64,000 nt of DNA from Runella aurantiaca (GCF_003339505.1 NZ_QPIW01000026.1:1-64000), one strand, 5' to 3'. Numbered from the stretch's first letter, positions 1 to 8,786 are shown. Numbers and translations: made by a program. The notes: a model not told the origin generated them from the sequence alone.

Positions 1-278
1 AGGTCTCAAAAACGCAAATGATAATTTTATACGCTTATGCACTGAATATATTGAAATAATGATTCGATGGATTGACATCCAAATATCCTATAATCAGATA
101 GTTACAAAATATCTTCGGCTTTAGTACGGTCTTCCATGGTTTATGATTATATTTTTACAATTATACAAATTTGAAGATAATAAATGTAATCATTTGAAAA
201 TATAGTTGTCTTATCTTAAAACAGAGCCTTATTTTGGCTGTAATTTTTGTAACAATTTTTGTTCGCAATCTTTTAGAT

Positions 279-350
279 GGTGACTGCGAACGCAAAATAG
301 CAAGAGTGTTTGTAACACGGTAAGTGCCAATTATATAGCTAAAAAGTGAG
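279..350 (+). repeat. 72-bp direct repeat, left copy
   Basis: This segment aligns without gaps to 678-749, offset 399 bases, with 61 of 72 positions identical by eye. Shared cores are ggtgactgcgaa, taacacggtaagt and tagctaaaaag. The two copies bracket the small ORF at 419-601, as expected for a duplicated or inserted unit that has since drifted. Confidence 0.75.
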
Positions 351-376
351 GATGTTGGTGAAAAAACACCAACATC
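351..376. repeat. Perfect 10-bp inverted repeat
   Basis: The arms gatgttggtg (351-360) and caccaacatc (367-376) are exact reverse complements around a six-base loop, followed by ggcaaaaa. Related palindromes lie at 33478-33499 and 34991-35012, so this belongs to a small dispersed family. It directly follows the left copy of the 72-bp repeat. It has no T-run that would make it a normal terminator. Confidence 0.7.
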
Positions 377-418
377 GGCAAAAAACTGCGTAAATTAGAC
401 CTACAAATTGACGAAATC

Positions 419-601
419 ATGGAGAGCATCGCAAAATATTTAAATGAAGAAAACGATTACTTTGTCGTCAAAGCAAAAAGAAAAATAGTTGAAAATCTAT
501 TGAGAGAGACAGATATGACTTTTGACAAAATCGCTAAAATCGCAGGAGTTACTCTTGATTTTGTCGTAGATATTAAGCAAAAACTTGCAACTGCTAAGTA
601 A
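419..601 (+). CDS. Small protein resembling Rpn-family C-terminal tail
   Basis: A 60-residue ORF with good helical character. Residues 24-55 (from about VENLLRETDMTFDKIAKIAG) line up with the last 30 residues of the Rpn-family nuclease at 47298-48215: both have T-x-x-x-I-A, G-V-(S/T), D-F-V and I-K in the same spacing, a helix-turn-helix-like tail. The reading frame is open upstream back to a TGA at 359-361 without another ATG, GTG or TTG, so the real ancestor was probably longer and the N-terminal nuclease domain is gone. The 72-bp direct repeats on both sides suggest a remnant of a moved or duplicated unit. It may be a decayed fragment rather than a working gene. No nuclease residues are present. 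Confidence 0.4.
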   Translation: MESIAKYLNEENDYFVVKAKRKIVENLLRETDMTFDKIAKIAGVTLDFVVDIKQKLATAK

Positions 602-677
602 CCTGGTTGACTATATACCTAGTTATTGTTAGAGATTCGTCATCTTCTTTCCTCAAGTTGTTCACCGCCTTCCAAAG

Positions 678-749
678 GGTGACTGCGAAGGTAAAATAAC
701 AAGACTGTTTATAACACGGTAAGTACCAATCAAGTAGCTAAAAAGCCAG
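678..749 (+). repeat. 72-bp direct repeat, right copy
   Basis: Ungapped partner of 279-350 (about 85 percent identical). It lies in the 291-base gap between the small ORF and the SGNH hydrolase. I see nothing else in 602-892 except the immediate upstream region of the hydrolase gene. Confidence 0.75.
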
Positions 750-892
750 GGTATTTGTATACACTTTAAGTGGAGGCATAGGCCAATGCCTAAGTCACGT
801 CGTTTTGCCAGCACCTCCTCGCCAAATAAATAAGGATAAAAACGCGCTTGAAGGCTTTTGGGAGAAAGTAAACACCCAATTTAACTTTAGGC

Positions 893-1717
893 ATGAAAAA
901 AATCATTGCGTTGATTGTCCTAGTTGGACTATTCAGTTCATTCTCTCCCGAAAAAATCACCTGGGTGGCCATCGGTGACTCCATCACCTACCTGAACGAA
1001 CACCAAAACGAAACTGGAAACCGAATTACGAAAGGCTATATGACGAGGGTAGTGGAGAAACTGCCTCACATTGAATACATTAATAAAGGTTATAACGGCT
1101 GGACGGCGGGGCTGATTGCCGAGAAAATAGAAACGCTTAACCTGACAAAAGCCGATGTGTACACCGTTTTTTTGGGGACAAACGACTGGTGGGGCGGGCG
1201 ACCGTTGGGCACTTTGGCCGATTATGAAAACAATGCCGGCCACCAAACGCTCTACGGTTCGTTTCGCATCATTATCGACAAACTGCGCCGCCTGAACCCG
1301 GATGCCAAAATTATATTGATGACACCCATGCAACGGGTCGATTTTGTGTACATCGCCAATATGAAAAACAACGCGTACGGTTCTTACAAAGAGAAAAAGG
1401 GACAAATGCTCGGTCAGTTTGCGGAGGCCATCAATGCGATTGGGAAGCATGAAAAACTGAAAGTGATTGATTTGTACAATACCAAACGCTTAAGCGTGAA
1501 GAAGTTGGTTAAGTACAAACGGCTGAAAGACCCGCAAACGGGCGCGTACAAAAACTACGCTTATCCCGATTTTATTGACGTTCCTTTCAACCCCGAAACC
1601 GACGAATATCCTTACCCCGTCGAGTCCATTGCCATGACCTACGACGGCCTGCACCCTTCGGACGTAGGCTATGAGGTGATTACGGAAAAGTTGGTGAAGA
1701 TTTTGAAGAGGTTGTAG
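893..1717 (+). CDS. Secreted SGNH/GDSL-family hydrolase
   Basis: A 274-residue protein with an N-terminal hydrophobic segment (residues 3-17) typical of a signal peptide, so probably periplasmic or extracellular. The SGNH blocks are all visible: GDS at 28-30 with the nucleophile Ser30, Gly at G69 in GYNGW, GTND at 95-98, and DGLH at 251-254 giving the catalytic Asp and His. Such enzymes remove acyl or acetyl groups from carbohydrates or lipids; the substrate cannot be read here. It converges on a sialidase-like gene across a long imperfect palindrome. The neighbourhood (sialidase-like, deacetylase, GH92) favours a role as a carbohydrate esterase. Family assignment is firm, function is inferred. 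Confidence 0.88.
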   Translation: MKKIIALIVLVGLFSSFSPEKITWVAIGDSITYLNEHQNETGNRITKGYMTRVVEKLPHIEYINKGYNGWTAGLIAEKIETLNLTKADVYTVFLGTNDWWGGRPLGTLADYENNAGHQTLYGSFRIIIDKLRRLNPDAKIILMTPMQRVDFVYIANMKNNAYGSYKEKKGQMLGQFAEAINAIGKHEKLKVIDLYNTKRLSVKKLVKYKRLKDPQTGAYKNYAYPDFIDVPFNPETDEYPYPVESIAMTYDGLHPSDVGYEVITEKLVKILKRL

Positions 1718-1725
1718 GTTTTTAT

Positions 1726-1794
1726 AACCACTAAGGCACTAAGAATCACTAAGGGATTTAACTCTTCTTAGTGGCCTTTAGTGCCTTAGTGGTT
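1726..1794. terminator. Bidirectional hairpin between convergent genes
   Basis: Arms aaccactaaggcactaa (1726-1742) and its exact complement (1778-1794) form a 17-bp stem. A second inner stem pairs cactaag (1747-1753) with cttagtg (1767-1773). The hairpin sits between the stop codons of two convergent genes and probably ends transcription from both sides. The CCACTAAGGCACTAAG text is a repeat type I have seen in many unrelated genomes, so it may also be a dispersed element. Confidence 0.65.
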
Positions 1795-1808
1795 AAAGAT
1801 AAAGCCGA

Positions 1809-2993
1809 TTATTTCATCTTCTTAGGGTCAACCACTACGTATTTAATGGATTTGTTGTTTTTGTCGGCGTGGGCGGAGTAAGTAATGTGCAACAAACCGT
1901 CAGGCGTTTGAATCAGGCAGGGGTACGAATAACCGCCTTTGTCGCGGGCGTGGTCTTCGAGGCGCGTTTTCCACTTCCACGTTTTCCCTTCATCATCAGA
2001 TAGATACAGGCTCACGCGGTAGCGTCCGTCGTCGATGTCGTTGCCCAAAAAGGCCCATTTGCCATCCTGCAATGTCAATATTTCAACGCTTGCGGTATTG
2101 GGAATGTCGGTTTTGAGAGAGGCGGTCCAACTTTCTCCTTTGTCCGAAGATTCACTGATTTGAACGCGCGTAGGCTCGTCGCCGCTGTCGCGCAGGTACG
2201 CCACCAAGTTCCCGTTTTTACGTTTTGCCAACGCGGGTTGAATCGGCCCACGGCCTACGAGCGGCAGGCTTGGTTTCCACGTCGTACCAAAATCGTCGGA
2301 AATGGCCATGAGCGAAAAGTTATATCCGTCGGAATAGAGCGGCAACACAATGCGGCCGTTTTCCATCAGCATCGGTTTGATACGCGTCATCCACCCGATG
2401 CTGCGTTTGGGGGCATCTTTGGCGGCTTCGATGATCATGTCGTCGTATTTGCGGGCGTATCCTGCCCAACCTGCGGTATTTTCGGGCAGTTTCTTGAATT
2501 TTTCGGCTACTTCTTTGGCAAAATTGTCATCGGGTTTGAGCAAAATATTATCCTGCCAATTCCAAATAGGTGGGCCGCTTTTAGCGTAATCGGTCGAGGT
2601 TTTAAAACGCAGAATAGACTGCTCCCATTGGTTGGCCTGTACCGCAATCCAGACTAAAAACAGTTTGCCCTGTTGATTCAAAAACAAAACGGGGTTGCAA
2701 TCGGGCAGGTGGGGCGTATCGGCCATTTCAAACGGTTCACTCCAAACGGTTTCGCCTTTTTTCAAACGGGCACCCATGATTTTGACGTCGTCGGCGGTGC
2801 GTTCGCCACTCCCATAAAACCACACGGAAAGAAAATCGCCATTGGGTAAATTGACCAAACTGCTGCCGTGAACGTGTTTTTCCTGACCCGGAAAAATCAG
2901 CGTGGAGCGAACAATGGGGGAGGATTGCGCAAAGGTGTTTTGCAGGGAAATAAAGGTAAAAAGGAGTATGGAGAGAGGAAAACGGAGTTTCAT
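1809..2993 (-). CDS. Secreted sialidase-like BNR-repeat protein
   Basis: A 394-residue protein with a signal peptide ending near Ala-Gln (MKLRFPLSILLFTFISL...FAQ). Three Asp-box motifs of the form S-x-D-x-G-x-T/S-W are present: SDDFGTTW, SSDKGESW and SDDEGKTW, the mark of a six-bladed sialidase/BNR propeller. The N-terminal part carries a histidine- and glycine-rich first blade (HVHGSSLVNLPNGDFLSVW). The family (exo-alpha-sialidase, BNR_2 type) includes sialidases and many enzymes with other sugar specificities, so the substrate is open. It lies between an SGNH hydrolase and a ChbG-type deacetylase, with a GH92 further on, fitting a secreted glycan-degrading set. A second such protein lies at 48270-49439. 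Confidence 0.85.
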   Translation of the reverse strand: MKLRFPLSILLFTFISLQNTFAQSSPIVRSTLIFPGQEKHVHGSSLVNLPNGDFLSVWFYGSGERTADDVKIMGARLKKGETVWSEPFEMADTPHLPDCNPVLFLNQQGKLFLVWIAVQANQWEQSILRFKTSTDYAKSGPPIWNWQDNILLKPDDNFAKEVAEKFKKLPENTAGWAGYARKYDDMIIEAAKDAPKRSIGWMTRIKPMLMENGRIVLPLYSDGYNFSLMAISDDFGTTWKPSLPLVGRGPIQPALAKRKNGNLVAYLRDSGDEPTRVQISESSDKGESWTASLKTDIPNTASVEILTLQDGKWAFLGNDIDDGRYRVSLYLSDDEGKTWKWKTRLEDHARDKGGYSYPCLIQTPDGLLHITYSAHADKNNKSIKYVVVDPKKMK

Positions 2994-3113
2994 TGGTGCT
3001 TTTTGTATTTATAAAAACGTATTTTTTGTCATGCTGGACGGGGCCGCCCATTCGGGCATCTAAGAGCCTTTGCATGGTGGTATAATTGCTTTTTGCGAAT
3101 TGTTAATTCGTAC

Positions 3114-3140
3114 GGTTTTAGACCCTTTCAGGGTGACAAA
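3114..3140. repeat. Dispersed intergenic motif
   Basis: The text ggttttagaccctttcaggg plus tgacaaa recurs as ggttttagacctttatgagg plus tgacaaaa at 35055-35082. The core ccctttcaggg is a small palindrome. It lies just beyond the stop of the deacetylase gene and may be part of a terminator or a dispersed repeat. Confidence 0.5.
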
Positions 3141-3145
3141 TCAAA

Positions 3146-4201
3146 TTACTTGACTTTCTTCCGGCGTTCCATCACTTCCCGCCACGTAGTCAGGATGATG
3201 CCCTGTGATTGGATATAGGCTTTCAATTCGGGATTCATCATCGAAAGCATATCAGCGTAGCGTGAGCCACCCGAAGCGCTGATGTGCTTGAAGGCGTCGG
3301 TCACGTCGCTGCTGTGGACGATGAACATGGCCAATCCGGGCTGCATGTTGTTGAGGGTTTCGATGAATTTTTGGGCTTTGTACTTGCCCCATTCTTCGGG
3401 CGTTGAGTTGGGAGTTGTGGGCTTCCAGTCGCCGCTGATGGTGTGCAAATCATCCAACACGGGCAAGCCCGATTGCCAGATTTTCTGTCCCACCGGTCCC
3501 GTCATTTTAATTAATTCGGATTCGGGCAATTTCATGCCCTCTTGCCATTTGCCTTCGGCCTTTAATTTCTTGATGACAGGATAATTTTGGCATTCAATGA
3601 GCAACTTGTTATTTCCGCCCGGAAACATGACCGGAATGCCGTATTCAACCCCGACTTTGATGTATCGCTCCAAAAAGGGGACGTGCGCAAAAAGCGTACC
3701 CATGTGCGAGTCCATGTGGGTGGGTTTCAGGCCCATGCGCAATGCTTTTTCGACCTGCGCCCTGATTTCTTTTTCTACGTCGTCGGCCGTGCCATTTTTC
3801 ACGACTTGGGCTACTTCGTGCCACAGATTCCCTTCTTTATCCACCAAACTTGGTACGTTTTGAAAGCCCGCCACGGGTCCCCAACGATAATCGCGCCACT
3901 CCGATGTCAACGTCAAATGTACCCCCGCGTCGAGATTAGGATTGCTTTTTTGAATGTAATTCACAAAACTCGCCGACCATGCGCACGGAAACATAATGCT
4001 GCACGACGTAGCCACGCCCTGCTCCACGGATTTGATGGTTCCTTGGTTGGAAGAATACGACATGCCCGGGTCGTCTACGTGAAAAATCACGACTTTGGCT
4101 CCTTTGGGCCAGCCGAGTTTTTCGGCGTAGGTTTGCTGGGCTTGGCTGATGAAGGCCGTTGCCAACAAGAGGAGGAGGGTTTTTAAGGTATTGGTTATCA
4201 T
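3146..4201 (-). CDS. Secreted ChbG/HpnK (YdjC) family deacetylase
   Basis: A 351-residue protein with a signal peptide (cleavage after about residue 21, ...AFISQAQQ). The YdjC/ChbG signature is seen: an early Asp pair in FHVDDPGMS, a His in GVHLTLTSEW, and the THMDSHMGT stretch expected to bind the divalent metal. Family members remove N-acetyl groups from oligosaccharides such as chitobiose. The protein is longer than ChbG of enterobacteria and is exported, as is common for Bacteroidota polysaccharide deacetylase-like enzymes. It is co-oriented with the sialidase-like gene downstream and GH92 upstream. The specific substrate is not readable from sequence. Confidence 0.85.
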   Translation of the reverse strand: MITNTLKTLLLLLATAFISQAQQTYAEKLGWPKGAKVVIFHVDDPGMSYSSNQGTIKSVEQGVATSCSIMFPCAWSASFVNYIQKSNPNLDAGVHLTLTSEWRDYRWGPVAGFQNVPSLVDKEGNLWHEVAQVVKNGTADDVEKEIRAQVEKALRMGLKPTHMDSHMGTLFAHVPFLERYIKVGVEYGIPVMFPGGNNKLLIECQNYPVIKKLKAEGKWQEGMKLPESELIKMTGPVGQKIWQSGLPVLDDLHTISGDWKPTTPNSTPEEWGKYKAQKFIETLNNMQPGLAMFIVHSSDVTDAFKHISASGGSRYADMLSMMNPELKAYIQSQGIILTTWREVMERRKKVK

Positions 4202-4236
4202 GGGGTTTGGTTGGTGTTTTTGTTGTGTTTGACGGC

Positions 4237-4342
4237 AGTCGCTCGCGTCCCGCGAGTGATGGCTATTGGTAGGCCTCCGGCCTTATTGAATCAACAGGCC
4301 GGAGGCCTTGGGATAATTGTCACTCGGTAGAACCGAGCGACT
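4237..4342. terminator. Nested palindrome downstream of GH92 gene
   Basis: An inner 13-bp perfect stem (aggcctccggcct at 4271-4283 with its complement at 4296-4308) is enclosed by an outer 9-bp stem, agtcgctcg (4237-4245) with cgagcgact (4334-4342). The outer right arm overlaps the stop codon of the GH92 gene. It probably ends GH92 transcription before the deacetylase gene. Confidence 0.55.
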
Positions 4343-6713
4343 ACTTGCTCTGCGAATAGGGCGCGGCATCTTTGCCCGTTGCCCACGATTTATTCGGCTC
4401 AGGACCCATTACAAACGTCAATTCTCCACCCGCCATGATTTCAGAATGGTCAATCCAGCTTCGGTCAAAGGCTTTGCCGTTGAGCGTGGCGGATTGGATG
4501 TATCGGTTTTTGGAGGAGGTGTTTGGGGCAATGATTTTGAAGGTTTTTTCTTTCCCGACATTAAATTCAGTTTCCTCAAACATCGGGCTACCAATGGCGT
4601 ATTGGGTACTGCCCGGAGCCACGGGATAAATGCCCATGCTGCTCAATAAATACCAAGAGGAAAGCGAACCCATATCTTCATTACCTGATAACCCTCCCGG
4701 TCCGGTCCGGTAAAAACGCTCCATGATTTCGCGGGCCCAATACTGGGTTTTCCACGGAGCACCCGCATAATTGTACAAGTACGCTACGTGATGCGAAGGT
4801 TGATTTCCGTGTACGTATTGCCCGATGGTACCCACCACACCCACGTATTTTGGGGTACTGATGGAGGCATCCATGGCAAAGAAGGTATCCAAACGTTGAT
4901 TAAACGATTGATTTCCACCCAATAACTGAATCAAACCGGCTGGGTCGTGTTGCACCGACCAGAGGTATTGCCACGCGTTGGATTCAGTATAATGACGGTT
5001 GGGACGACGGCCCACCAACAGCGGGTCAAAATATCGGTAATAATGATGTGCTCCCACAGAATCAATGGTTTGTTGATTGGTGCCGATGGCTTCCAACCAC
5101 GCGCCGTTTTCGCGGCGCGGACGCATAAAAGCCGTAGACGCATCAAATACGTTTCGGTAATTCTGAGCGCGTTTGTAAAACAAGGCCGCGTCTTCTTTTT
5201 TGTTCAATGCTTCGGCCAACCGGGCAATGCACCAATCATCGTAGGCCAATTCCATCGTGTTGGGAACGGATTCGGTGGTGCGGTCGGCGGGTGCGTAGCC
5301 TAAGCGGATATAATCGGCCAGTCCAGCACGACCGGCGGAGGCGGGAATATTGGCGGGGGGAGATTCCAAGGCTTTGCGACGCATGGCGGCGTACAATCCT
5401 TCAATGTCCCAATCACGGTAGCCTTTAAAATAGGCATCTACGATAACAGGAATCAAGTGGTCACCGACCATGCTTGGGCGATACGTATTGCGGAAATGCT
5501 GCGCGGGAAGCCAACCGAATTCGGTGGTTTTGGCGGCAATGGATTTAACAAAATCGTTGACGTGGTCGGGGGCGATAAGCGTCAACAGTGGATGCTGCGT
5601 GCGGTAGGTATCCCAACAGGAAAAGGAGGGGTAAAAGTCATATTTTTGGGCGGTATGCACTTTTTTGTCCATACCCATGTACCGCCCATCCACGTCCTGC
5701 CCGATGTATTGAGCCAATAAACTGCGGTAAAATGCCGTGTAAAAAACCTGCTTTTGGGCTTCATCGTTGCCTTTGATGGCTACGCGTTTGAGTTCTTCAT
5801 TCCATGTCTCGCGGGCGTCGTTTTTCACTTTGTCAAAATCCCAATGCGCAACTTCGGCCTGTAAATTCTTTTTTGCACCTTCTACACTCACGTGCGAAAT
5901 GGCCACTTTGACCGTGACTTGGTCGTCTTTTTTGGTTTTATAACCTACAAAAAAGCCGACATTCAACCCTTTTTCTTCGTTTTTGTACGGCCAATAACCT
6001 TCCGACGATTCGGGGGTGATGTAGTCATTGTCCCACGTGCCATAATATTCAAACGGGCGGCTGAATTTTGCCACAAAATAAACCATCGTGCCGTTGGCAT
6101 CTTTGTAGCCTTCGAGGGTGGAATCATTGGTCATTTTTACCAACGATTCGCCACTTTCCGCATTACCGCCGATTTCGTGGCCGATGTCGAGCAGAATAGT
6201 TGATTTTCGTGATTCGGGGAAGGTATAGCGGTGTACGCCCACGCGTTTGGTGGCGGTGAGCTCGGCTTTGATGTTACCGTCTTTTAACAACACAGAATAA
6301 TAACCCGGCGAAGCCGATTCGTCTTTTTTGTCGTAACGAGAACGATAGCCCGAATCAGGGTTTTCCTTGCTGCCTGCCGAGGTTTGAATTTTATCGCTGA
6401 CGGTGGGCATGACCAAAATATCACCGCCCGTGGTCATACCGACGCCACTGAAATGCGTGTGGCTGAAGCCGATGATAGAACTGTCGGGATAGGCGTAGCC
6501 GGCCGCGTAGGTCCACCCTTTGACGTCGTGGTCGGGACTGAGTTGTACCATGCCGTAGGGGAGCGTGGCTCCCGGGAAGGTATGACCAAAGAAATCGGTC
6601 CCGATAAACGGGTCAACGTAATCAACGGGTTCTTTGCCGGATTCTGAACAGGAAAAAAGTGAGGCCATTAGAACGCCTATGGCAAAGAGGTATATGGTTG
6701 TTTGTTTTAACAT
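4341..6713 (-). CDS. GH92 family glycoside hydrolase, lipoprotein
   Basis: A 790-residue protein that starts with a lipoprotein signal (lipobox LFSC, Cys22), so it is likely anchored in the outer membrane. The GH92 hallmarks are clear: YVDPFIGTDFFGHTFPGA near residue 32, LPYGMVQLSPD, GFSHTHFSGVG, SCWDTYRTQHPL in the catalytic domain and NEDMGSLSSWYLLSSMG near the end. GH92 enzymes are calcium-dependent exo-alpha-mannosidases of the (alpha/alpha)6 type that trim N-glycans or fungal mannan. Full length for the family. It begins a same-strand set with the deacetylase and sialidase-like genes, but a strong palindrome separates it from the deacetylase. No SusC/SusD pair is nearby. Confidence 0.93.
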   Translation of the reverse strand: MLKQTTIYLFAIGVLMASLFSCSESGKEPVDYVDPFIGTDFFGHTFPGATLPYGMVQLSPDHDVKGWTYAAGYAYPDSSIIGFSHTHFSGVGMTTGGDILVMPTVSDKIQTSAGSKENPDSGYRSRYDKKDESASPGYYSVLLKDGNIKAELTATKRVGVHRYTFPESRKSTILLDIGHEIGGNAESGESLVKMTNDSTLEGYKDANGTMVYFVAKFSRPFEYYGTWDNDYITPESSEGYWPYKNEEKGLNVGFFVGYKTKKDDQVTVKVAISHVSVEGAKKNLQAEVAHWDFDKVKNDARETWNEELKRVAIKGNDEAQKQVFYTAFYRSLLAQYIGQDVDGRYMGMDKKVHTAQKYDFYPSFSCWDTYRTQHPLLTLIAPDHVNDFVKSIAAKTTEFGWLPAQHFRNTYRPSMVGDHLIPVIVDAYFKGYRDWDIEGLYAAMRRKALESPPANIPASAGRAGLADYIRLGYAPADRTTESVPNTMELAYDDWCIARLAEALNKKEDAALFYKRAQNYRNVFDASTAFMRPRRENGAWLEAIGTNQQTIDSVGAHHYYRYFDPLLVGRRPNRHYTESNAWQYLWSVQHDPAGLIQLLGGNQSFNQRLDTFFAMDASISTPKYVGVVGTIGQYVHGNQPSHHVAYLYNYAGAPWKTQYWAREIMERFYRTGPGGLSGNEDMGSLSSWYLLSSMGIYPVAPGSTQYAIGSPMFEETEFNVGKEKTFKIIAPNTSSKNRYIQSATLNGKAFDRSWIDHSEIMAGGELTFVMGPEPNKSWATGKDAAPYSQSK

Positions 6714-6761
6714 CTTAACAATTTGGAACGCTGATTTTGATCGGTTTTTTACATCTGACAG

Positions 6762-6827
6762 AGGGCGGAGGCAAGCCCCGCCCCTACGAAATAATTGCCA
6801 TTGTAGGGGCAGGCCTTGCGTCTGCCT
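6762..6827. repeat. 25-bp imperfect inverted repeat
   Basis: Left arm 6762-6787 (agggcggaggcaagccccgc...) and right arm 6803-6827 (gtaggggcaggccttgcgtc...) are nearly complementary. The GTAGGGGCAGGCCTTGCGTCTGCC text is a repeat type seen in many bacterial genomes. It lies between the kinase-HAD fusion gene and GH92 and may serve as a terminator. Confidence 0.6.
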
Positions 6828-6860
6828 GTTTGTGTGCGATATGACCGCCGCCCATCTTTC

Positions 6861-8786
6861 TTACACTGTTTCCGAAATTTCTTCTTCCTTGAAGAGCAAA
6901 CTGACTAGCTTGCGGTATTGCGAGAAATCAGGAATAATCAACTGCGCACCGGCTTTCACGAGGCGAGGCCGTTTGTCGAAATTGTGTCCGTGGCGTTGTA
7001 CTTCGTTGCTCGTAATTCCAATCGAAATACCACCCGAACGACGCCCTTCACGGATTTCGTCGGGACCATCGCCAAATACGGCCAATTCATTGCCATTCAG
7101 GTTGTTGTCGCGGATGATTCGCTCGATAATCATCTTCTTGGAAAACTTGGTGTACTCGCGCAAAGCACCGTAAATCCCGCCGTCGAATAAGTCAGCATAG
7201 CCAAGTACGGTGGCTTCGTGGCGAACGTCATCTACGTCGGTGCCGCTGGCTAGATACATTACTACGCCGCGCTCTTTCAGTTCGTGTAAAAACGCCACTG
7301 CGCCCTTCATGGTATAATCTTCCCAGTCCAGTTCACCCGCCTGTAATTTGGCCATGCGTTTGTTGACCAATTCCATCAGGGCGTCGTTGTAAATCTGTTT
7401 GTACTGAAACTTATCCAAAATTTGGTCTTCGGGCACGTAGCCTGCTTCGCGCACCATGTTGACCAAGCCTTCCATTTGGTAAATGGTCTGAATACCGGTG
7501 GTTTTGTGAATAAACTCTTGCGTTTCGCGCTGTACTTTTTTGAATCCTGCGGCGTCAATTGTATCGTAAGAATCGCCCAAAATCGCTTTCATCATCACGG
7601 GCTCCATGATTTCTTCCCACCCGTGGCGGAGGATGCTGATGGTGCCGTCGTGGTCAAAGACGGCGTATTTGATGTGGCCCAGTTTTTCCAACACCGATGG
7701 GTCACAGAGCTCCGTTTCGGAGTCGGGTAGATAAACTGCCTGACGCGGATTTTCGGCCAAATCGGCTTGGTAAATATAGTTGGGATCTTGGCTGATGGCC
7801 AGAATTTCTTCGCCATTGGCGGTGCCCGTAATAAACAGTTTTTGAACCGTAACTGCCGCCGCAAAGTTGGCAAATTCAGCGGCTTCGTTGGGGCTGATTC
7901 CCGCCGCCAAACACAAGGTGATGGCACTGATGACGGTGTCGCCCGCACCTACGGTGTCGAGTTGCGCGGTCAGCTGTAATCCCAAATGCTCATGATAACC
8001 AGTTGAATCAAAGGCGGTAATGCCTCTGGCACCGCAGGTGACAAAGACGGGTTTTTGCGACTGGGCAAATAAAGATTGACCGTATTCCAGCACGGTAGCG
8101 CGCGGCAACATCGTACGCGGCTCTACCTGAACGCCGTTGAGGTGGGCAGCCTCCACGTCGTTTACTTTGCGGTATACGTTGGAGAAACGGTCGTTGAAAT
8201 GCCGCGAGTCAACCAAGATAATTTTGTCGTTGTATTGCTCAAAAAGCGCATTGGCTTTTTCGATAAAGCTATCGTTGGTAATACTTCCGAGCACCTGTTG
8301 GTTGAAAATCAGCGCATCGTACATCTCTAGCGCCGATTGTAGGCCCGCCAGAATCAGCGCATCGGTTTCGAGAGAGCGTTTGTTGTACACTCCAAAGTCA
8401 ATGCGCGGCTCTTCTACGCCTTCAATGTATCTTTTGAGGTATGCGTAGGTTTGAAAATGCTCTTTTTGAATGACCAATGAGCTGGTGTCGGCGCCTAAAT
8501 TTTGCAATTGAGCGGTCAATTCACGCCCGTGAATATCGTCGCCTACTACGCCGATAACCTTGAGTTGAGCGGGTTGAAGGGCCGAAAGGTTAGCGATGAC
8601 GTTGGCCGCGCCGCCTGGCGAATAATAGTGCTTGGCTACGGACTCGGCTTGCAGGCCCGTTTCGATTGATACTTCTGATTTGCGCGTATCCATGATCCAG
8701 TACGCGTCCAAACAGAAGTCTCCATATACCGCCACTTTGACGGTTTTTATTTTTTCAAGAATAGATTTGATTTGAAGGGTGTCCAT
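6861..8786 (-). CDS. PfkB-type sugar kinase fused to HAD phosphatase
   Basis: A 641-residue two-domain protein. Residues 1-325 are a ribokinase/PfkB domain of the RfaE (heptose kinase) kind: early VYGDFCLDAYW, the SPGGAANVIANL substrate loop, VGVVGDD, and the DTVGAGDT signature with catalytic Asp283. Residues 370-641 are a HAD hydrolase: motif I D378-H-D-G-T382, motif II around LASGTD, motif IV FGDGPDEI. The fusion implies kinase and phosphatase acting on one route. In RfaE/HldE the partner domain is a cytidylyl or adenylyltransferase; here that is replaced by a phosphatase. No signal peptide, so cytoplasmic. The substrate is unknown; heptose-1-phosphate metabolism is one possibility. The gene stands alone between two spacers. 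Confidence 0.87.
   Translation of the reverse strand: MDTLQIKSILEKIKTVKVAVYGDFCLDAYWIMDTRKSEVSIETGLQAESVAKHYYSPGGAANVIANLSALQPAQLKVIGVVGDDIHGRELTAQLQNLGADTSSLVIQKEHFQTYAYLKRYIEGVEEPRIDFGVYNKRSLETDALILAGLQSALEMYDALIFNQQVLGSITNDSFIEKANALFEQYNDKIILVDSRHFNDRFSNVYRKVNDVEAAHLNGVQVEPRTMLPRATVLEYGQSLFAQSQKPVFVTCGARGITAFDSTGYHEHLGLQLTAQLDTVGAGDTVISAITLCLAAGISPNEAAEFANFAAAVTVQKLFITGTANGEEILAISQDPNYIYQADLAENPRQAVYLPDSETELCDPSVLEKLGHIKYAVFDHDGTISILRHGWEEIMEPVMMKAILGDSYDTIDAAGFKKVQRETQEFIHKTTGIQTIYQMEGLVNMVREAGYVPEDQILDKFQYKQIYNDALMELVNKRMAKLQAGELDWEDYTMKGAVAFLHELKERGVVMYLASGTDVDDVRHEATVLGYADLFDGGIYGALREYTKFSKKMIIERIIRDNNLNGNELAVFGDGPDEIREGRRSGGISIGITSNEVQRHGHNFDKRPRLVKAGAQLIIPDFSQYRKLVSLLFKEEEISETV

Larger units (their letters stand above)
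1..418. other. AT-rich non-coding spacer
   Basis: No convincing reading frame is seen in this stretch. It is clearly more AT-rich than the neighbouring genes and holds the left copy of a 72-bp direct repeat and a perfect 10-bp palindrome, both listed separately. The window begins inside this spacer, so its left border is unknown. It could be the edge of a decayed accessory region. Confidence 0.5.

Noticed and set aside
279-749. CRISPR array
   Set aside because: Only two long and diverged copies 399 bases apart, no regular spacers and no cas genes.
938-1450. 170-codon ORF on the minus strand
   Set aside because: It is fully inside the SGNH hydrolase gene on the other strand, with poor amino acid composition and no recognisable motif.
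2160-2657. 165-codon ORF on the plus strand
   Set aside because: Antisense shadow of the sialidase-like gene; Arg/His-rich text without fold pattern.
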